NCBI RefSeq assembly: GCF_003946865.1
Contig: NZ_QXTH01000001.1
Span: forward strand, 248,001-312,000
DNA length: 64,000 nt
DNA from: Antribacter gilvus
Lineage (GTDB): Bacteria; Actinomycetota; Actinomycetes; Actinomycetales; Cellulomonadaceae
Reading direction: 5' to 3'
Of the stretch, positions 52,353 to 60,822 are shown piece by piece. A program made the translations under genes and the position numbers. The notes under the pieces were generated by a model, which searched no databases, was not told the origin of the DNA, and worked only from the letters and a program-made list of their open reading frames with translations. The number at the start of each line of letters is the position of its first letter. Positions within the stretch are counted from its first letter, which is position 1.

Positions 52353-54908
52353 GTGAGAATCAGAACCCTGGCGGTCACGCTCACGCTCATCGCGGCGTCG
52401 CTGATCGCGCTTCCGGCACAGCAACCGGCCGCGGCCGCCGAGTCCCTGCTGTCGCAGGGCAAGACGGCCACCGCCTCGTCCATCGAGAACGGGGGCACCC
52501 CCGCCTCCGCAGCCACCGACGGAGACACCGGCACCCGCTGGTCGTCGGCGCACTCCGACCCGCAGTGGCTCCAGGTCGACCTGGGGGCCACCGCCTCGAT
52601 CAGCAGGGTCGTGCTCCGCTGGGAGGCGGCTTACGCGAGCGCCTACCGGATCCAGGTCTCGGCCGACGGCGCCTCCTGGACCGACGTCCGGACCGTCACG
52701 GGTGGCGACGGCGGCGTCGACGACCTGACGGTGTCCGGCAACGGCCGGTACGTCCGCATGCTCGGCACGACCCGGGCGACGCCGTGGGGCTACTCCCTCT
52801 GGGAGCTTCAGGTCTACGGCGAGACGGGGACCACCGGCCCGGGCCCGGGCACCTGCTCGACGGCGAACGCGGCCCAGAACCGGCCCGCGACCGCCTCGTC
52901 GACCGAGAACGCGGGCACGCCCGCGTCGGCCGCGTTCGACGGCAACGCCGGGACCCGCTGGTCCTCGGCCGCGTCGGACCCGCAGTGGGTCCAGGTCGAC
53001 CTCGGCTCGTCGCAGAGCATCTGCAAGGTCGACCTGAGCTGGGAGGCGGCGTACGCCACCGCCTACAAGGTCCAGGCCTCGGCCGACGGCACCACCTGGA
53101 CGGACCTGAGGTCCGTCACGGGCGGGACCGGCGGGCAGGTCTCGTTCGACGTCTCCGGCACCGGCCGGTACGTCCGCGTCGCCGGCTCGGCCCGCGCCAC
53201 CGGCTACGGCTACTCGCTCTGGGAGGTCGCTGTGCACACCGGCGGCGGCACGACGACGCCCCCGATCCAGGGCGGCGGGGACCTCGGCCCCAACGTGATC
53301 GTCGTGGACCCCTCCACGCCGAACCTGCAGGCGCGGTTCGACCAGGTGTTCGCGCAGATGGAGGCCAACCACTTCGGCTCCGAGCGCTACCAGTTCCTGC
53401 TCAAGCCGGGCACGTACAACGGCATCAACGCCCAGATCGGCTTCTACACCTCGATCTCCGGCCTGGGCCTGAACCCCGACGACGTGCGCATCAACGGTGA
53501 CATCACCGTCGACGCCGGCTGGCTCAACGGCAACGCCACCCAGAACTTCTGGCGCTCCGCCGAGAACCTGTCCATCAACCCCGTGAACGGGACCAACCGG
53601 TGGGCCGTGGCGCAGGCCGCCCCGTTCCGCCGCATCCACGTGCTCGGCGGGCTCAACCTGGCGCCGGACGGCTACGGCTGGGCGTCCGGCGGCTACATCG
53701 CCGACTCGAAGATCGACGGCACCGTCGGCCCGTACTCGCAGCAGCAGTGGTACACGCGTGACTCCTCGGTGGGCGGCTGGACCAACGGCGTGTGGAACAT
53801 GACGTTCTCGGGTGTCCAGGGCGCTCCGGCCACCAACTTCGCGACGGGGCCGTACACCAACCTGGCGACGACCCCCATCTCCCGCGAGAAGCCGTTCCTC
53901 TACCTGGACGGCACCGCGTACAAGGTGTGGGTCCCGGCCAAGCGGACGAGCTCGTCCGGCGTGACCTGGCCCGCCAACACGGGTGGTACCTCGGTCTCGC
54001 TCGACCAGTTCTACGTGGTCAAGGCGGGCGCGACGGCGGCGACCATCAACGCGGCGCTGGCGCAGGGCCTGAACCTGCTCTTCACGCCGGGCGTCTACCA
54101 CCTCGACCGGACCATCCAGGTCACCCGGCCGAACACGATCGTGCTGGGCCTCGGACTGGCCACGATCATCCCGGACGCCGGGGTGGACGCGATGCACGTC
54201 GCCGACGTGGACGGCGTCCGGCTCGCGGGCTTCCTCATCGACGCCGGCGCGCAGCGGTCGGACACGATGCTGCAGGTCGGCCCGGCGGGGTCGTCGGCCG
54301 ACCACAGCGCCAACCCGACCACCGTGCAGGACGTCTTCGTCCGCGTCGGCGGCGCGGGACCCGGCCTGGCGACCAACGGCGTCGTCGTGAACAGCGACGA
54401 CGTGCTCATCGACCACACCTGGCTCTGGCGGGCCGACCACGGCGCCGGAGTGGGCTGGGAGACCAACCGCGCCGACTACGGCCTCATCGTGAACGGGGAC
54501 GACGTCCTCACGACCGGCCTGTTCGTGGAGCACTTCAACAAGTACGACGTGGTGTGGAACGGCGAACGGGGTCGCACGATCTTCTTCCAGAACGAGAAGG
54601 CGTACGACGCGCCGAACGCGGCGTCGATCACCCACGACGGCATCGTCGGCTACGCCGGCTACAAGGTGGCCGACCACGTGAACACGCACGAGGCGTGGGG
54701 GCTCGGCTCCTACTGCAACTTCACGTCGGACCCGTCCATCGTGCAGCAGCACGGGTTCCAGGTCCCCGTGAAGCCGGGCGTCCGCCTGCACAGCGTCCAG
54801 GTCGTCTCGCTCGGCGGCATGGGCCAGTACGCCCACGTCGTGAACCAGACGGGTGCCCCGACCTCGGGGACGTCCACCATCCCGTCCAAGCTGGTCAGCT
54901 TCCCGTGA
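52353..54908 (+). CDS. Secreted CBM32 x2 / right-handed beta-helix carbohydrate-active protein
   Basis: 851 aa. A signal peptide (VRIRTLAVTLTLIAASLIALP, cut near AAAAES) is followed by two F5/8-type-C (CBM32-like) domains, about residues 32-153 and 166-290. Each has ATASS-x-EN, D-x-GTRWSS and DPQW-x-QVDLG. A Gly/Thr/Pro linker follows. The large C-terminal part begins VIVVDPSTPNLQARFDQVF and has repeated asparagine/aspartate ladders (SDDVLIDHTWLWRADHGAGVGW), a parallel beta-helix as in pectate-lyase/GH55-like enzymes. Substrate unknown. GTG 52353 follows GGGAG. A LacI-type operator upstream suggests sugar induction. It interrupts the nitrate/nitrite gene block. Confidence 0.82.
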   Translation: MRIRTLAVTLTLIAASLIALPAQQPAAAAESLLSQGKTATASSIENGGTPASAATDGDTGTRWSSAHSDPQWLQVDLGATASISRVVLRWEAAYASAYRIQVSADGASWTDVRTVTGGDGGVDDLTVSGNGRYVRMLGTTRATPWGYSLWELQVYGETGTTGPGPGTCSTANAAQNRPATASSTENAGTPASAAFDGNAGTRWSSAASDPQWVQVDLGSSQSICKVDLSWEAAYATAYKVQASADGTTWTDLRSVTGGTGGQVSFDVSGTGRYVRVAGSARATGYGYSLWEVAVHTGGGTTTPPIQGGGDLGPNVIVVDPSTPNLQARFDQVFAQMEANHFGSERYQFLLKPGTYNGINAQIGFYTSISGLGLNPDDVRINGDITVDAGWLNGNATQNFWRSAENLSINPVNGTNRWAVAQAAPFRRIHVLGGLNLAPDGYGWASGGYIADSKIDGTVGPYSQQQWYTRDSSVGGWTNGVWNMTFSGVQGAPATNFATGPYTNLATTPISREKPFLYLDGTAYKVWVPAKRTSSSGVTWPANTGGTSVSLDQFYVVKAGATAATINAALAQGLNLLFTPGVYHLDRTIQVTRPNTIVLGLGLATIIPDAGVDAMHVADVDGVRLAGFLIDAGAQRSDTMLQVGPAGSSADHSANPTTVQDVFVRVGGAGPGLATNGVVVNSDDVLIDHTWLWRADHGAGVGWETNRADYGLIVNGDDVLTTGLFVEHFNKYDVVWNGERGRTIFFQNEKAYDAPNAASITHDGIVGYAGYKVADHVNTHEAWGLGSYCNFTSDPSIVQQHGFQVPVKPGVRLHSVQVVSLGGMGQYAHVVNQTGAPTSGTSTIPSKLVSFP

Positions 54909-54926
54909 CCCGGCGACCCACCTGAG

Positions 54927-55021
54927 CCCGCCGAGGTAGTCGCTCCGTCCGACGGAGCGACTACCTCGGCGGGTTGTTAACACGCGAGGTAGTCACCTCG
55001 CCCGACGGAGTGACTATCTCG
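54927..55021. repeat. Double hairpin of the GCCGAGGTAGT family between the CBM32 gene and nirB
   Basis: The first palindrome has perfect 23-bp arms (54927-54949 and 54951-54973), and the outer CGCCGAGGTAGT matches the palindrome at 7067-7107. The second is partial: CGAGGTAGTCAC (54985-54996) pairs with GTGACTATCTCG (55010-55021) with one mismatch. Likely a terminator of the CBM32 gene, or an inserted repeat. Confidence 0.8.
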
Positions 55022-55133
55022 GCGGGGGGCGGGGATCTCTCACACGGACACCTGCGCGTTGGTGAGAAAGATGTTGCGGCCCCGCAACTGCCGCCGCATT
55101 CCGGTGAAACTGCCACCTCGTACGGTCATCCGC

Positions 55134-57779
55134 ATGGACAGCTCCGGTGCACCCCGCAAACTCGTCGTCGTCGGCGGCGGCATGGTCGCCCAGCGGTTCG
55201 TCGAGGCGCTGCGCGCCCGCGACACGGCCGGGACCTGGCAGGTCGACGTCTTCGCGGAGGAGCCGCGCAAGCCGTACGACCGCGTGGCCCTCACCAAGTA
55301 CTTCGAGGTCCGCGACCCCGAGGAGCTGACCCTCGGCGACCCCGCGCTGTGGGACGACCCGCTGGTCACCCTGCACCGCGACTGCGCCGTCACGGCGATC
55401 GACCGCGAGGCGAGGACGGTCACGGACCGCCTCGGACGCGTCCACCCGTACGACGAGCTGGTGCTCGCGACCGGGTCCAACGCCGCGATGCCGCCCATCC
55501 CCGGCAACGACCTCCCCGGCGTCTTCGTCTACCGCACCATCGACGACGTCGCGGCGCTCCGCGGCTGGGTCGAGGAGAAGCGGGCCGCCGGCACCACCGA
55601 GAAGGGCTTCGTGAAGCCCGTGCGCGGCGCGGTGATCGGTGGCGGCCTCCTCGGCCTCGAGGCGGCCGGCGCGCTGAAGGCGCTCGGCGCCGAGGCCACC
55701 GTGATCGAGTTCGGCACGCACCTCATGGGCGTGCAGATCGACCTCGGCGGCGGCCACGCGCTCAAGCGCCTGATCAACGGCAAGGGCATCGGCGTCCGTC
55801 CCGAGACGGCCACCAAGGAGATGAAGGCGCACCGTCGCACCGGCCACGTGGGTCACCTCGACTTCGCGGACGGCGGCCGGCTGGACGTCGACGTCGTCGT
55901 GGTCGCCACGGGCGTGCGCCCCCGCGACGAGCTCGGCCGGGCCTCGGGCCTGGCGATCGGTGAGCGCGGTGGCGTCGTCGTCGACCTGGACTGCCGCACG
56001 GAGGACCCGAACGTCTGGGCCATCGGCGAGGTGGCCTGCATCGAGGGCCGCTGCATCGGCCTGGTCGCGCCCGGGTACGCGATGGCCGAGGTGGTCGCGG
56101 ACCGTCTGCTGGGCGGCGAGGCCACGTTCCCCGGCGCGGACACCGCCACCAAGCTCAAGCTGTCCGGCGTGGACGTCGCGTCCTTCGGCGACGCGCACGG
56201 CCGCACCGAGGACTCCATGGAGGTGGTGTGGGCCGACCCCGCCGCCGGCGTCTACAAGAAGCTCGTCCTGTCCGACGACGCCCGCACGCTCCTCGGCGGC
56301 GTCTTCGTCGGCGACGCAGCGCCGTACGCGTCGCTGCGCCCCATGCTCGGGAGCGAGCTGCCCGGCGACCCGGGTGCCTTCCTGCTCCCCGAGGGCTCGG
56401 GCAACGGCGCCCCGGCCCTCGAGCTCCCCGACGACGCGAACGTCTGCTCCTGCAACAACGTCACCGCGGGCCAGATCCGTGGCGCCGTGACGGAGCACGC
56501 GTGCACGGACGTGGCGGCAGTCAAGGCCTGCACGCGCGCAGGCACCACCTGCGGGTCGTGCCTCCCGCTCGTCAAGAAGATCACCAACACCGAGCTCGAG
56601 CGGGCCGGCGTCACGGTCAGCAACGCGTTGTGCGAGCACTTCGAGCTCACCCGGGCCCAGCTGTTCGACGCCGTCCGGGTCGCCGACCTGCACACCTTCA
56701 CCGAGATCATCGGGCGCTTCGGGCGGGCTGCGGTCGTGGCCGACGGCGCGGAGCCGGTCGCGAGCCCCGGCCGCGGCTGCGACATCTGCAAGCCGGTCGT
56801 CGCCTCGATCCTGGCCAGCCTCGGCAACGGCCACATCCTGTCCGGCGAGCAGGCCACCCTGCAGGACACCAACGACCACGTGCTCGCCAACCTCCAGAAG
56901 GACGGCACCTACTCGGTTGTCCCCCGCATGCCCGGCGGCGAGGTGACCCCGGACGGCCTGATCGTCGTGGGCCAGGTCGCCAAGGACTTCGGCCTGTACA
57001 CGAAGGTCACCGGCGGCCAGCGGATCGACATGTTCGGTGCCCGGATCGAGCAGCTGCCCGACATCTGGCGCCGCCTCGTGGACGCCGGCTTCGAGTCGGG
57101 CCACGCGTACGGCAAGGCGCTCCGCACGGTGAAGTCCTGCGTGGGCTCCACGTGGTGCCGCTACGGCGTGCAGGACTCCGTCGGCATGGCCGTGGAGCTC
57201 GAGCTGCGCTACCGCGGCCTCCGCTCGCCCCACAAGATCAAGCTCGGCGTGTCCGGCTGCGCCCGCGAGTGCGCGGAAGCACGCGGCAAGGACGTGGGCG
57301 TCATCGCCACGGAGAAGGGCTGGAACGTCTACGTGGGCGGCAACGGCGGCTTCACGCCCCGGCACGCCCGCCTCTTCGCCGAGGACCTGACCGACGAGGA
57401 GCTGCTCCGTACGATCGACCGGTTCCTCATGTACTACGTGCGCACGGCCGACCGGCTGCAGCGCACGGCCGCGTGGATCGAGGACATCGAGGGTGGCCTC
57501 GAGGGCGTCCGCCAGGTCGTCATGGAGGACTCCCTCGGGATCGCCGCCGACCTCGACGCGGCCATGGCCCGCCACGTGGAGAACTACGAGGACGAGTGGC
57601 GCGCCGTCCTCGAGGACCCGGAGAAGCTGCGCCGGTTCTCGTCGTTCGTCAACGCCCCGAAGACCGCCGACCCGTCGCTCGCCTACGTGCCCGAGCGCGG
57701 CCAGGTCCGCCCGGCCACCGAGGCCGAGCGGGCGTCCGGTGTGGTCATCGCGGGGCCCAAGCTGGAGGTGCGTCGATGA
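55134..57779 (+). CDS. nirB: Assimilatory nitrite reductase [NAD(P)H], large subunit
   Basis: 881 aa. FAD/NAD domain at the N-terminus (LVVVGGGMVAQRFVEAL; GAVIGGGLLGLEAAGAL), then a BFD-like [2Fe-2S] site CSCNNVTAG ... GTTCGSCLP (about residues 440-480). The nitrite/sulfite reductase half-domains carry the siroheme-[4Fe-4S] ligands CVGSTWC (Cys669, Cys675) and CAREC (Cys709, Cys713). It reduces nitrite to ammonium in the cytosol. ATG 55134 begins at DSSGAPRKLVVVGGG; an in-frame GTG upstream (55059) adds a basic, non-conserved stretch. It overlaps nirD by 4 bp. Confidence 0.96.
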   Translation: MDSSGAPRKLVVVGGGMVAQRFVEALRARDTAGTWQVDVFAEEPRKPYDRVALTKYFEVRDPEELTLGDPALWDDPLVTLHRDCAVTAIDREARTVTDRLGRVHPYDELVLATGSNAAMPPIPGNDLPGVFVYRTIDDVAALRGWVEEKRAAGTTEKGFVKPVRGAVIGGGLLGLEAAGALKALGAEATVIEFGTHLMGVQIDLGGGHALKRLINGKGIGVRPETATKEMKAHRRTGHVGHLDFADGGRLDVDVVVVATGVRPRDELGRASGLAIGERGGVVVDLDCRTEDPNVWAIGEVACIEGRCIGLVAPGYAMAEVVADRLLGGEATFPGADTATKLKLSGVDVASFGDAHGRTEDSMEVVWADPAAGVYKKLVLSDDARTLLGGVFVGDAAPYASLRPMLGSELPGDPGAFLLPEGSGNGAPALELPDDANVCSCNNVTAGQIRGAVTEHACTDVAAVKACTRAGTTCGSCLPLVKKITNTELERAGVTVSNALCEHFELTRAQLFDAVRVADLHTFTEIIGRFGRAAVVADGAEPVASPGRGCDICKPVVASILASLGNGHILSGEQATLQDTNDHVLANLQKDGTYSVVPRMPGGEVTPDGLIVVGQVAKDFGLYTKVTGGQRIDMFGARIEQLPDIWRRLVDAGFESGHAYGKALRTVKSCVGSTWCRYGVQDSVGMAVELELRYRGLRSPHKIKLGVSGCARECAEARGKDVGVIATEKGWNVYVGGNGGFTPRHARLFAEDLTDEELLRTIDRFLMYYVRTADRLQRTAAWIEDIEGGLEGVRQVVMEDSLGIAADLDAAMARHVENYEDEWRAVLEDPEKLRRFSSFVNAPKTADPSLAYVPERGQVRPATEAERASGVVIAGPKLEVRR

Positions 57780-58174
57780 GCGTCACGGAAGAACTTCCCA
57801 CCGCAGGGGCCGCGGACGGCGGCGAGGTCCGCTGGGAGCGGGTCTGCCTGCACTCGGACCTGCTCCCCGAGCGCGGCGCGGCCGCCCTCCTCGGCGAGAC
57901 CCAGGTCGCGCTGTTCCGGCTGGCCGACGGCGAGGTGGTCGCCACCCAGCAGCTCGACCCCTTCTCCGGGGCGAACGTCATGTCGCGGGGGATCGTCGGC
58001 ACGCGGGCCGGCGTGCCGACGGTCGCGGCGCCCGTCTACAAGCAGGTGTACTCGCTCGAGACGGGCGAGTGCCTCGAGACGGCGGGCTACAGCCCCCGCC
58101 CCGGCCAGGAGCCACGTCTGGTGACGTACCCGGTCGAGGTGCGCGACGGCGTCGTGCACGTCGCGGTGCCATGA
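57776..58174 (+). CDS. nirD: Nitrite reductase small subunit
   Basis: 132 aa, Rieske-like fold without the Cys/His iron-sulfur ligands, as is normal for NirD. VCLHSDLLPERGAAALLG and QLDPFSGANVMSRGIVG are the family hallmarks. It stabilises NirB. ATG overlaps the nirB stop and its stop overlaps the methyltransferase start, so the four genes are one operon. Confidence 0.93.
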   Translation: MSVTEELPTAGAADGGEVRWERVCLHSDLLPERGAAALLGETQVALFRLADGEVVATQQLDPFSGANVMSRGIVGTRAGVPTVAAPVYKQVYSLETGECLETAGYSPRPGQEPRLVTYPVEVRDGVVHVAVP

Positions 58175-58947
58175 CGGCCGGAGCCACCGAGGTGACCGGG
58201 CGCGTGACGCTCGTGGGCGGCGGCCCGGGGGCCGCCGACCTGCTGACGCTGCGCGGCTGGCGCGCCCTCATGGCCGCCGACGTGGTGGTCGCCGACCGCC
58301 TCGGGCCGCGCAGCGTCCTCGAGGAGCTGGACCCGCGGACCGAGGTCGTCGACGTCGGCAAGACCGCCGGGCACCACCCCGTGCCGCAGGAGGAGATCAA
58401 CGCGATCCTCGTGGAGCGCGCCCGGCGCGGGCAGCGCGTGGTACGGCTCAAGGGCGGCGACCCGTTCGTCTTCGGGCGCGGCGGCGAGGAGGTGCTCGCC
58501 TGCCGCGCCGCGGGCGTGCCCGTCGAGGTGGTGCCGGGGGTGTCGTCGGCGGTGGGCGTGCCCGAGCTCGCGGGGATCCCCGTCACGCATCGCGGGATCA
58601 CCGCGTCGTTCCACGTGACCAGCGGGCACGGCGGCCTCGATGCCGCGGCGCTCGCGTCGGTTCGCGACGGCGCGGCTACGCTGGTGATCCTGATGGGGGT
58701 GTCGATGCTCGGCACCATCGTGCGGCAGTCGCTGGACGCCGGCACCGACCCGGCCACCCCCGTCGCGATCGTGGAGAACGGCTCCACGCCTGCTCAGCGC
58801 GTCACGCGCGCCCGCCTCGACGAGGTGGCGCGCGTCGCCGCCGAGGAGGGTGTGGCAGCGCCCGCCGTCATCGTCATCGGTGGCGTCGCGGCGGACGGTG
58901 TGCTTGAGGAGGCTCGTGTCGGACGTCTGGCAGGTGCCCGTGGCTGA
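58171..58947 (+). CDS. cobA: Uroporphyrinogen-III C-methyltransferase (siroheme synthesis)
   Basis: 258 aa. The SUMT motifs VTLVGGGPGAADLLTLRG, VVRLKGGDPFVFGRGGEE and ELAGIPVTHRGI are all present. It converts uroporphyrinogen III to precorrin-2 with two SAM molecules, the first step towards siroheme, the cofactor of NirB. This explains its place directly after nirD. It lacks the CysG dehydrogenase/ferrochelatase part, which must be supplied elsewhere. Confidence 0.93.
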   Translation: MTAGATEVTGRVTLVGGGPGAADLLTLRGWRALMAADVVVADRLGPRSVLEELDPRTEVVDVGKTAGHHPVPQEEINAILVERARRGQRVVRLKGGDPFVFGRGGEEVLACRAAGVPVEVVPGVSSAVGVPELAGIPVTHRGITASFHVTSGHGGLDAAALASVRDGAATLVILMGVSMLGTIVRQSLDAGTDPATPVAIVENGSTPAQRVTRARLDEVARVAAEEGVAAPAVIVIGGVAADGVLEEARVGRLAGARG

Positions 58948-60112
58948 CACCACGGCGGCGGCCCTCACCCCGGGGACCGGTGCCGGGCCTCGTCCTGCCC
59001 TCGGCCAGGTGATGGCCGGGTGCACGGTGCTCGTCACGGCCGACCGGCGGTCCGCCGAGCTGGCCGCCGCGCTCGAGCGCCGCGGTGCCACGGTGCGGCA
59101 CGCGCCCGCGCTGAGCATGATCCCGCACATCGACGACGAGACCCTCGTCGAGGCCACGCGCGCGATCATCGACGCGCCGCCCGACGTCGTCGTCGTCACC
59201 ACCGGCATCGGCTTCCGCGCGTGGATCGAGGCTGCCGACGCGCACGGCCTGGCCACGCCCCTCACCGCGATGCTGGCGGGCACGCGCATCGTGGCCCGCG
59301 GCCCCAAGGCGCGGGGCGCCATCCAGGCCGCCGGGCTCCAGGCCGACTGGGTCGCCGAGTCGGAGACGTCCGCCGAGGTGGCCGAGGTGCTGCTCAGCGA
59401 GGGCGTCTCGGGCCTGCGCATCGCGATCCAGCACCACGGGGCGGGCGCGGACGGCCTGGACGAGGTGTTCGAGAAGGCCGGAGCCCAGGTCGTCGGGCTC
59501 GTCGTGTACCGGTGGGGACCGGCCCCCGACCCGGCGGCGCTGCGCCAGTCGGTGCAGGCCACGGCCACGGGCGAGATCGACGCGGTCGTGTTCACGTCGG
59601 CGCCCGGTGCCGAGGCGTGGCTGCAGGCCGTGGAGGCGGAGGGCCTGTCGCCGTCGGTCCTGGAGCGGCTGCGCTCGGGGGCGACGATCGTGGCCGCCGT
59701 CGGACCGGTCACCGCCAAGCCGCTCGAGCAGCGCGGCATCACGCCGTTGCAGCCGGAGCGAGGACGCCTCGGCGCCCTCGTCCGCACGCTCGTGGGGCAC
59801 TACGAGCACATCGAGTCCGTGGCGCTGGCGACCGTCGCCGGGTCGCTGCTGATCCGCGCGCGGGTCGCGGTGCTGGACGGGCAGGTGCTGCCGCTGTCGC
59901 CCACGGGGGTGGAGGTGCTGCGGCTCCTCGCGTCCGCCGGCGGGGACGTGGTGCCGCGCGAGCGCGTCCTCGACGTGCTGCCCGGCTACTCCACCGACCC
60001 GCACGCCGCTGAGGTGGCGATCGCGCGCCTGCGCGAGGCCACGAAGCGGCCGGACCTGATCCGGACCGTGGTGAAGCGCGGGTACCGGATCGCGCTGGCG
60101 GAAGAGGCGTAG
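58940..60112 (+). CDS. nnaR: HemD-domain / winged-helix regulator (NnaR-like)
   Basis: 390 aa. Residues ~20-270 form a uroporphyrinogen-III synthase (HemD) domain (VLVTADRRSAELAAALERRG; VVVTTGIGFRAW; VFTSAPGAEAWL). The last ~95 residues are an OmpR-type winged helix (GQVLPLSPTGVEVLRLLASAGGDVVPRERVLDVL ... RTVVKRGYRI). This architecture is NnaR, the nitrate/nitrite assimilation activator that works with GlnR in Streptomyces and mycobacteria. It lies in the nir operon as expected. The GTG 58940 overlaps cobA by 8 bp. Whether the HemD domain is still catalytic is unknown; a sensing role is more likely. Confidence 0.85.
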   Translation: MADTTAAALTPGTGAGPRPALGQVMAGCTVLVTADRRSAELAAALERRGATVRHAPALSMIPHIDDETLVEATRAIIDAPPDVVVVTTGIGFRAWIEAADAHGLATPLTAMLAGTRIVARGPKARGAIQAAGLQADWVAESETSAEVAEVLLSEGVSGLRIAIQHHGAGADGLDEVFEKAGAQVVGLVVYRWGPAPDPAALRQSVQATATGEIDAVVFTSAPGAEAWLQAVEAEGLSPSVLERLRSGATIVAAVGPVTAKPLEQRGITPLQPERGRLGALVRTLVGHYEHIESVALATVAGSLLIRARVAVLDGQVLPLSPTGVEVLRLLASAGGDVVPRERVLDVLPGYSTDPHAAEVAIARLREATKRPDLIRTVVKRGYRIALAEEA

Positions 60113-60249
60113 TCGTTCCCCCGCGGGGCCGAACCCCCGCCCAGCGCGGCCGTCCGCCAGGCGCCCGCAAGCTCGTCTGCGCACCGCCTCAACGATCCGG
60201 TGACCTCGTGCGTCCTTGGGCCTGAGAGACGGACACGAGGGGGATCCCC

Positions 60250-60822
60250 ATGGGGAACTGGGACGCGGAGCTGACCGACCTGGTCACACACCGCGGGCGG
60301 GCTCTGCTGAGCTACGCGTACATGCTGAGCGGGCATCCCCGGGAGGCGGAGGACCTGGTGCAGGACGCCCTCGTCAAGGTGTGCTCGCGGCTGCGCCGCC
60401 CGGCGTCGTCGGCGGACACCTACGACCTCGACGCAGAGGGCCCCACGGATCCCGAAGGGTATGTCAGGAGAGCCATCCTGACGCTCTACCTCGACCGGTA
60501 CCGGCGCCGGCAGCGCTGGTCGGCGCTGAAGCACCTGGTTCCCGGGAACGCGGACGTGCGGGGTGCCGACCACGCCGCCAACGCCCGGGTGGACGTGTCG
60601 GCGGCCCTCAGACGGCTCACCCCCAAGCAACGTACGTGCATCGTCCTGCGCTACTTCGAGGACCTGACGGTGCCCCAGATCGCCGCCGCGACAGGCATGG
60701 CGGAGGGCACCGTCAAGCGACACCTCTTCGACGCGATGTCCCCGCTGCGCGGAGCGCTGGGCGACCTCGACGAAGCGAAGCGGACCACACCCGGGACCCT
60801 CGAGGGGAGGGCAGCACGATGA
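60250..60822 (+). CDS. ECF sigma factor (SigE/SigM-like), copy 1
   Basis: 190 aa. Region 2 is YAYMLSGHPREAEDLVQDALVKV; region 4 is LTPKQRTCIVLRYFEDLTVPQIAAATGMAEGTVKRHL. The linker between them is long (about 55 residues). ATG 60250 follows GAGGGGGATCC. Its stop overlaps the start of the membrane partner (ATGA), typical for a sigma/anti-sigma pair. The second pair at 62.3 kb is closely similar. Confidence 0.9.
   Translation: MGNWDAELTDLVTHRGRALLSYAYMLSGHPREAEDLVQDALVKVCSRLRRPASSADTYDLDAEGPTDPEGYVRRAILTLYLDRYRRRQRWSALKHLVPGNADVRGADHAANARVDVSAALRRLTPKQRTCIVLRYFEDLTVPQIAAATGMAEGTVKRHLFDAMSPLRGALGDLDEAKRTTPGTLEGRAAR

Noticed and set aside
52350-54983. 877-codon open frame antisense to the CBM32 gene
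   Set aside because: Shadow frame; the sense strand has a signal peptide, repeated CBM domains and a ribosome site.
57776-58174. NirD as a true Rieske iron-sulfur protein
   Set aside because: The C-x-H and C-x2-H ligand pairs are missing, which is normal for NirD.
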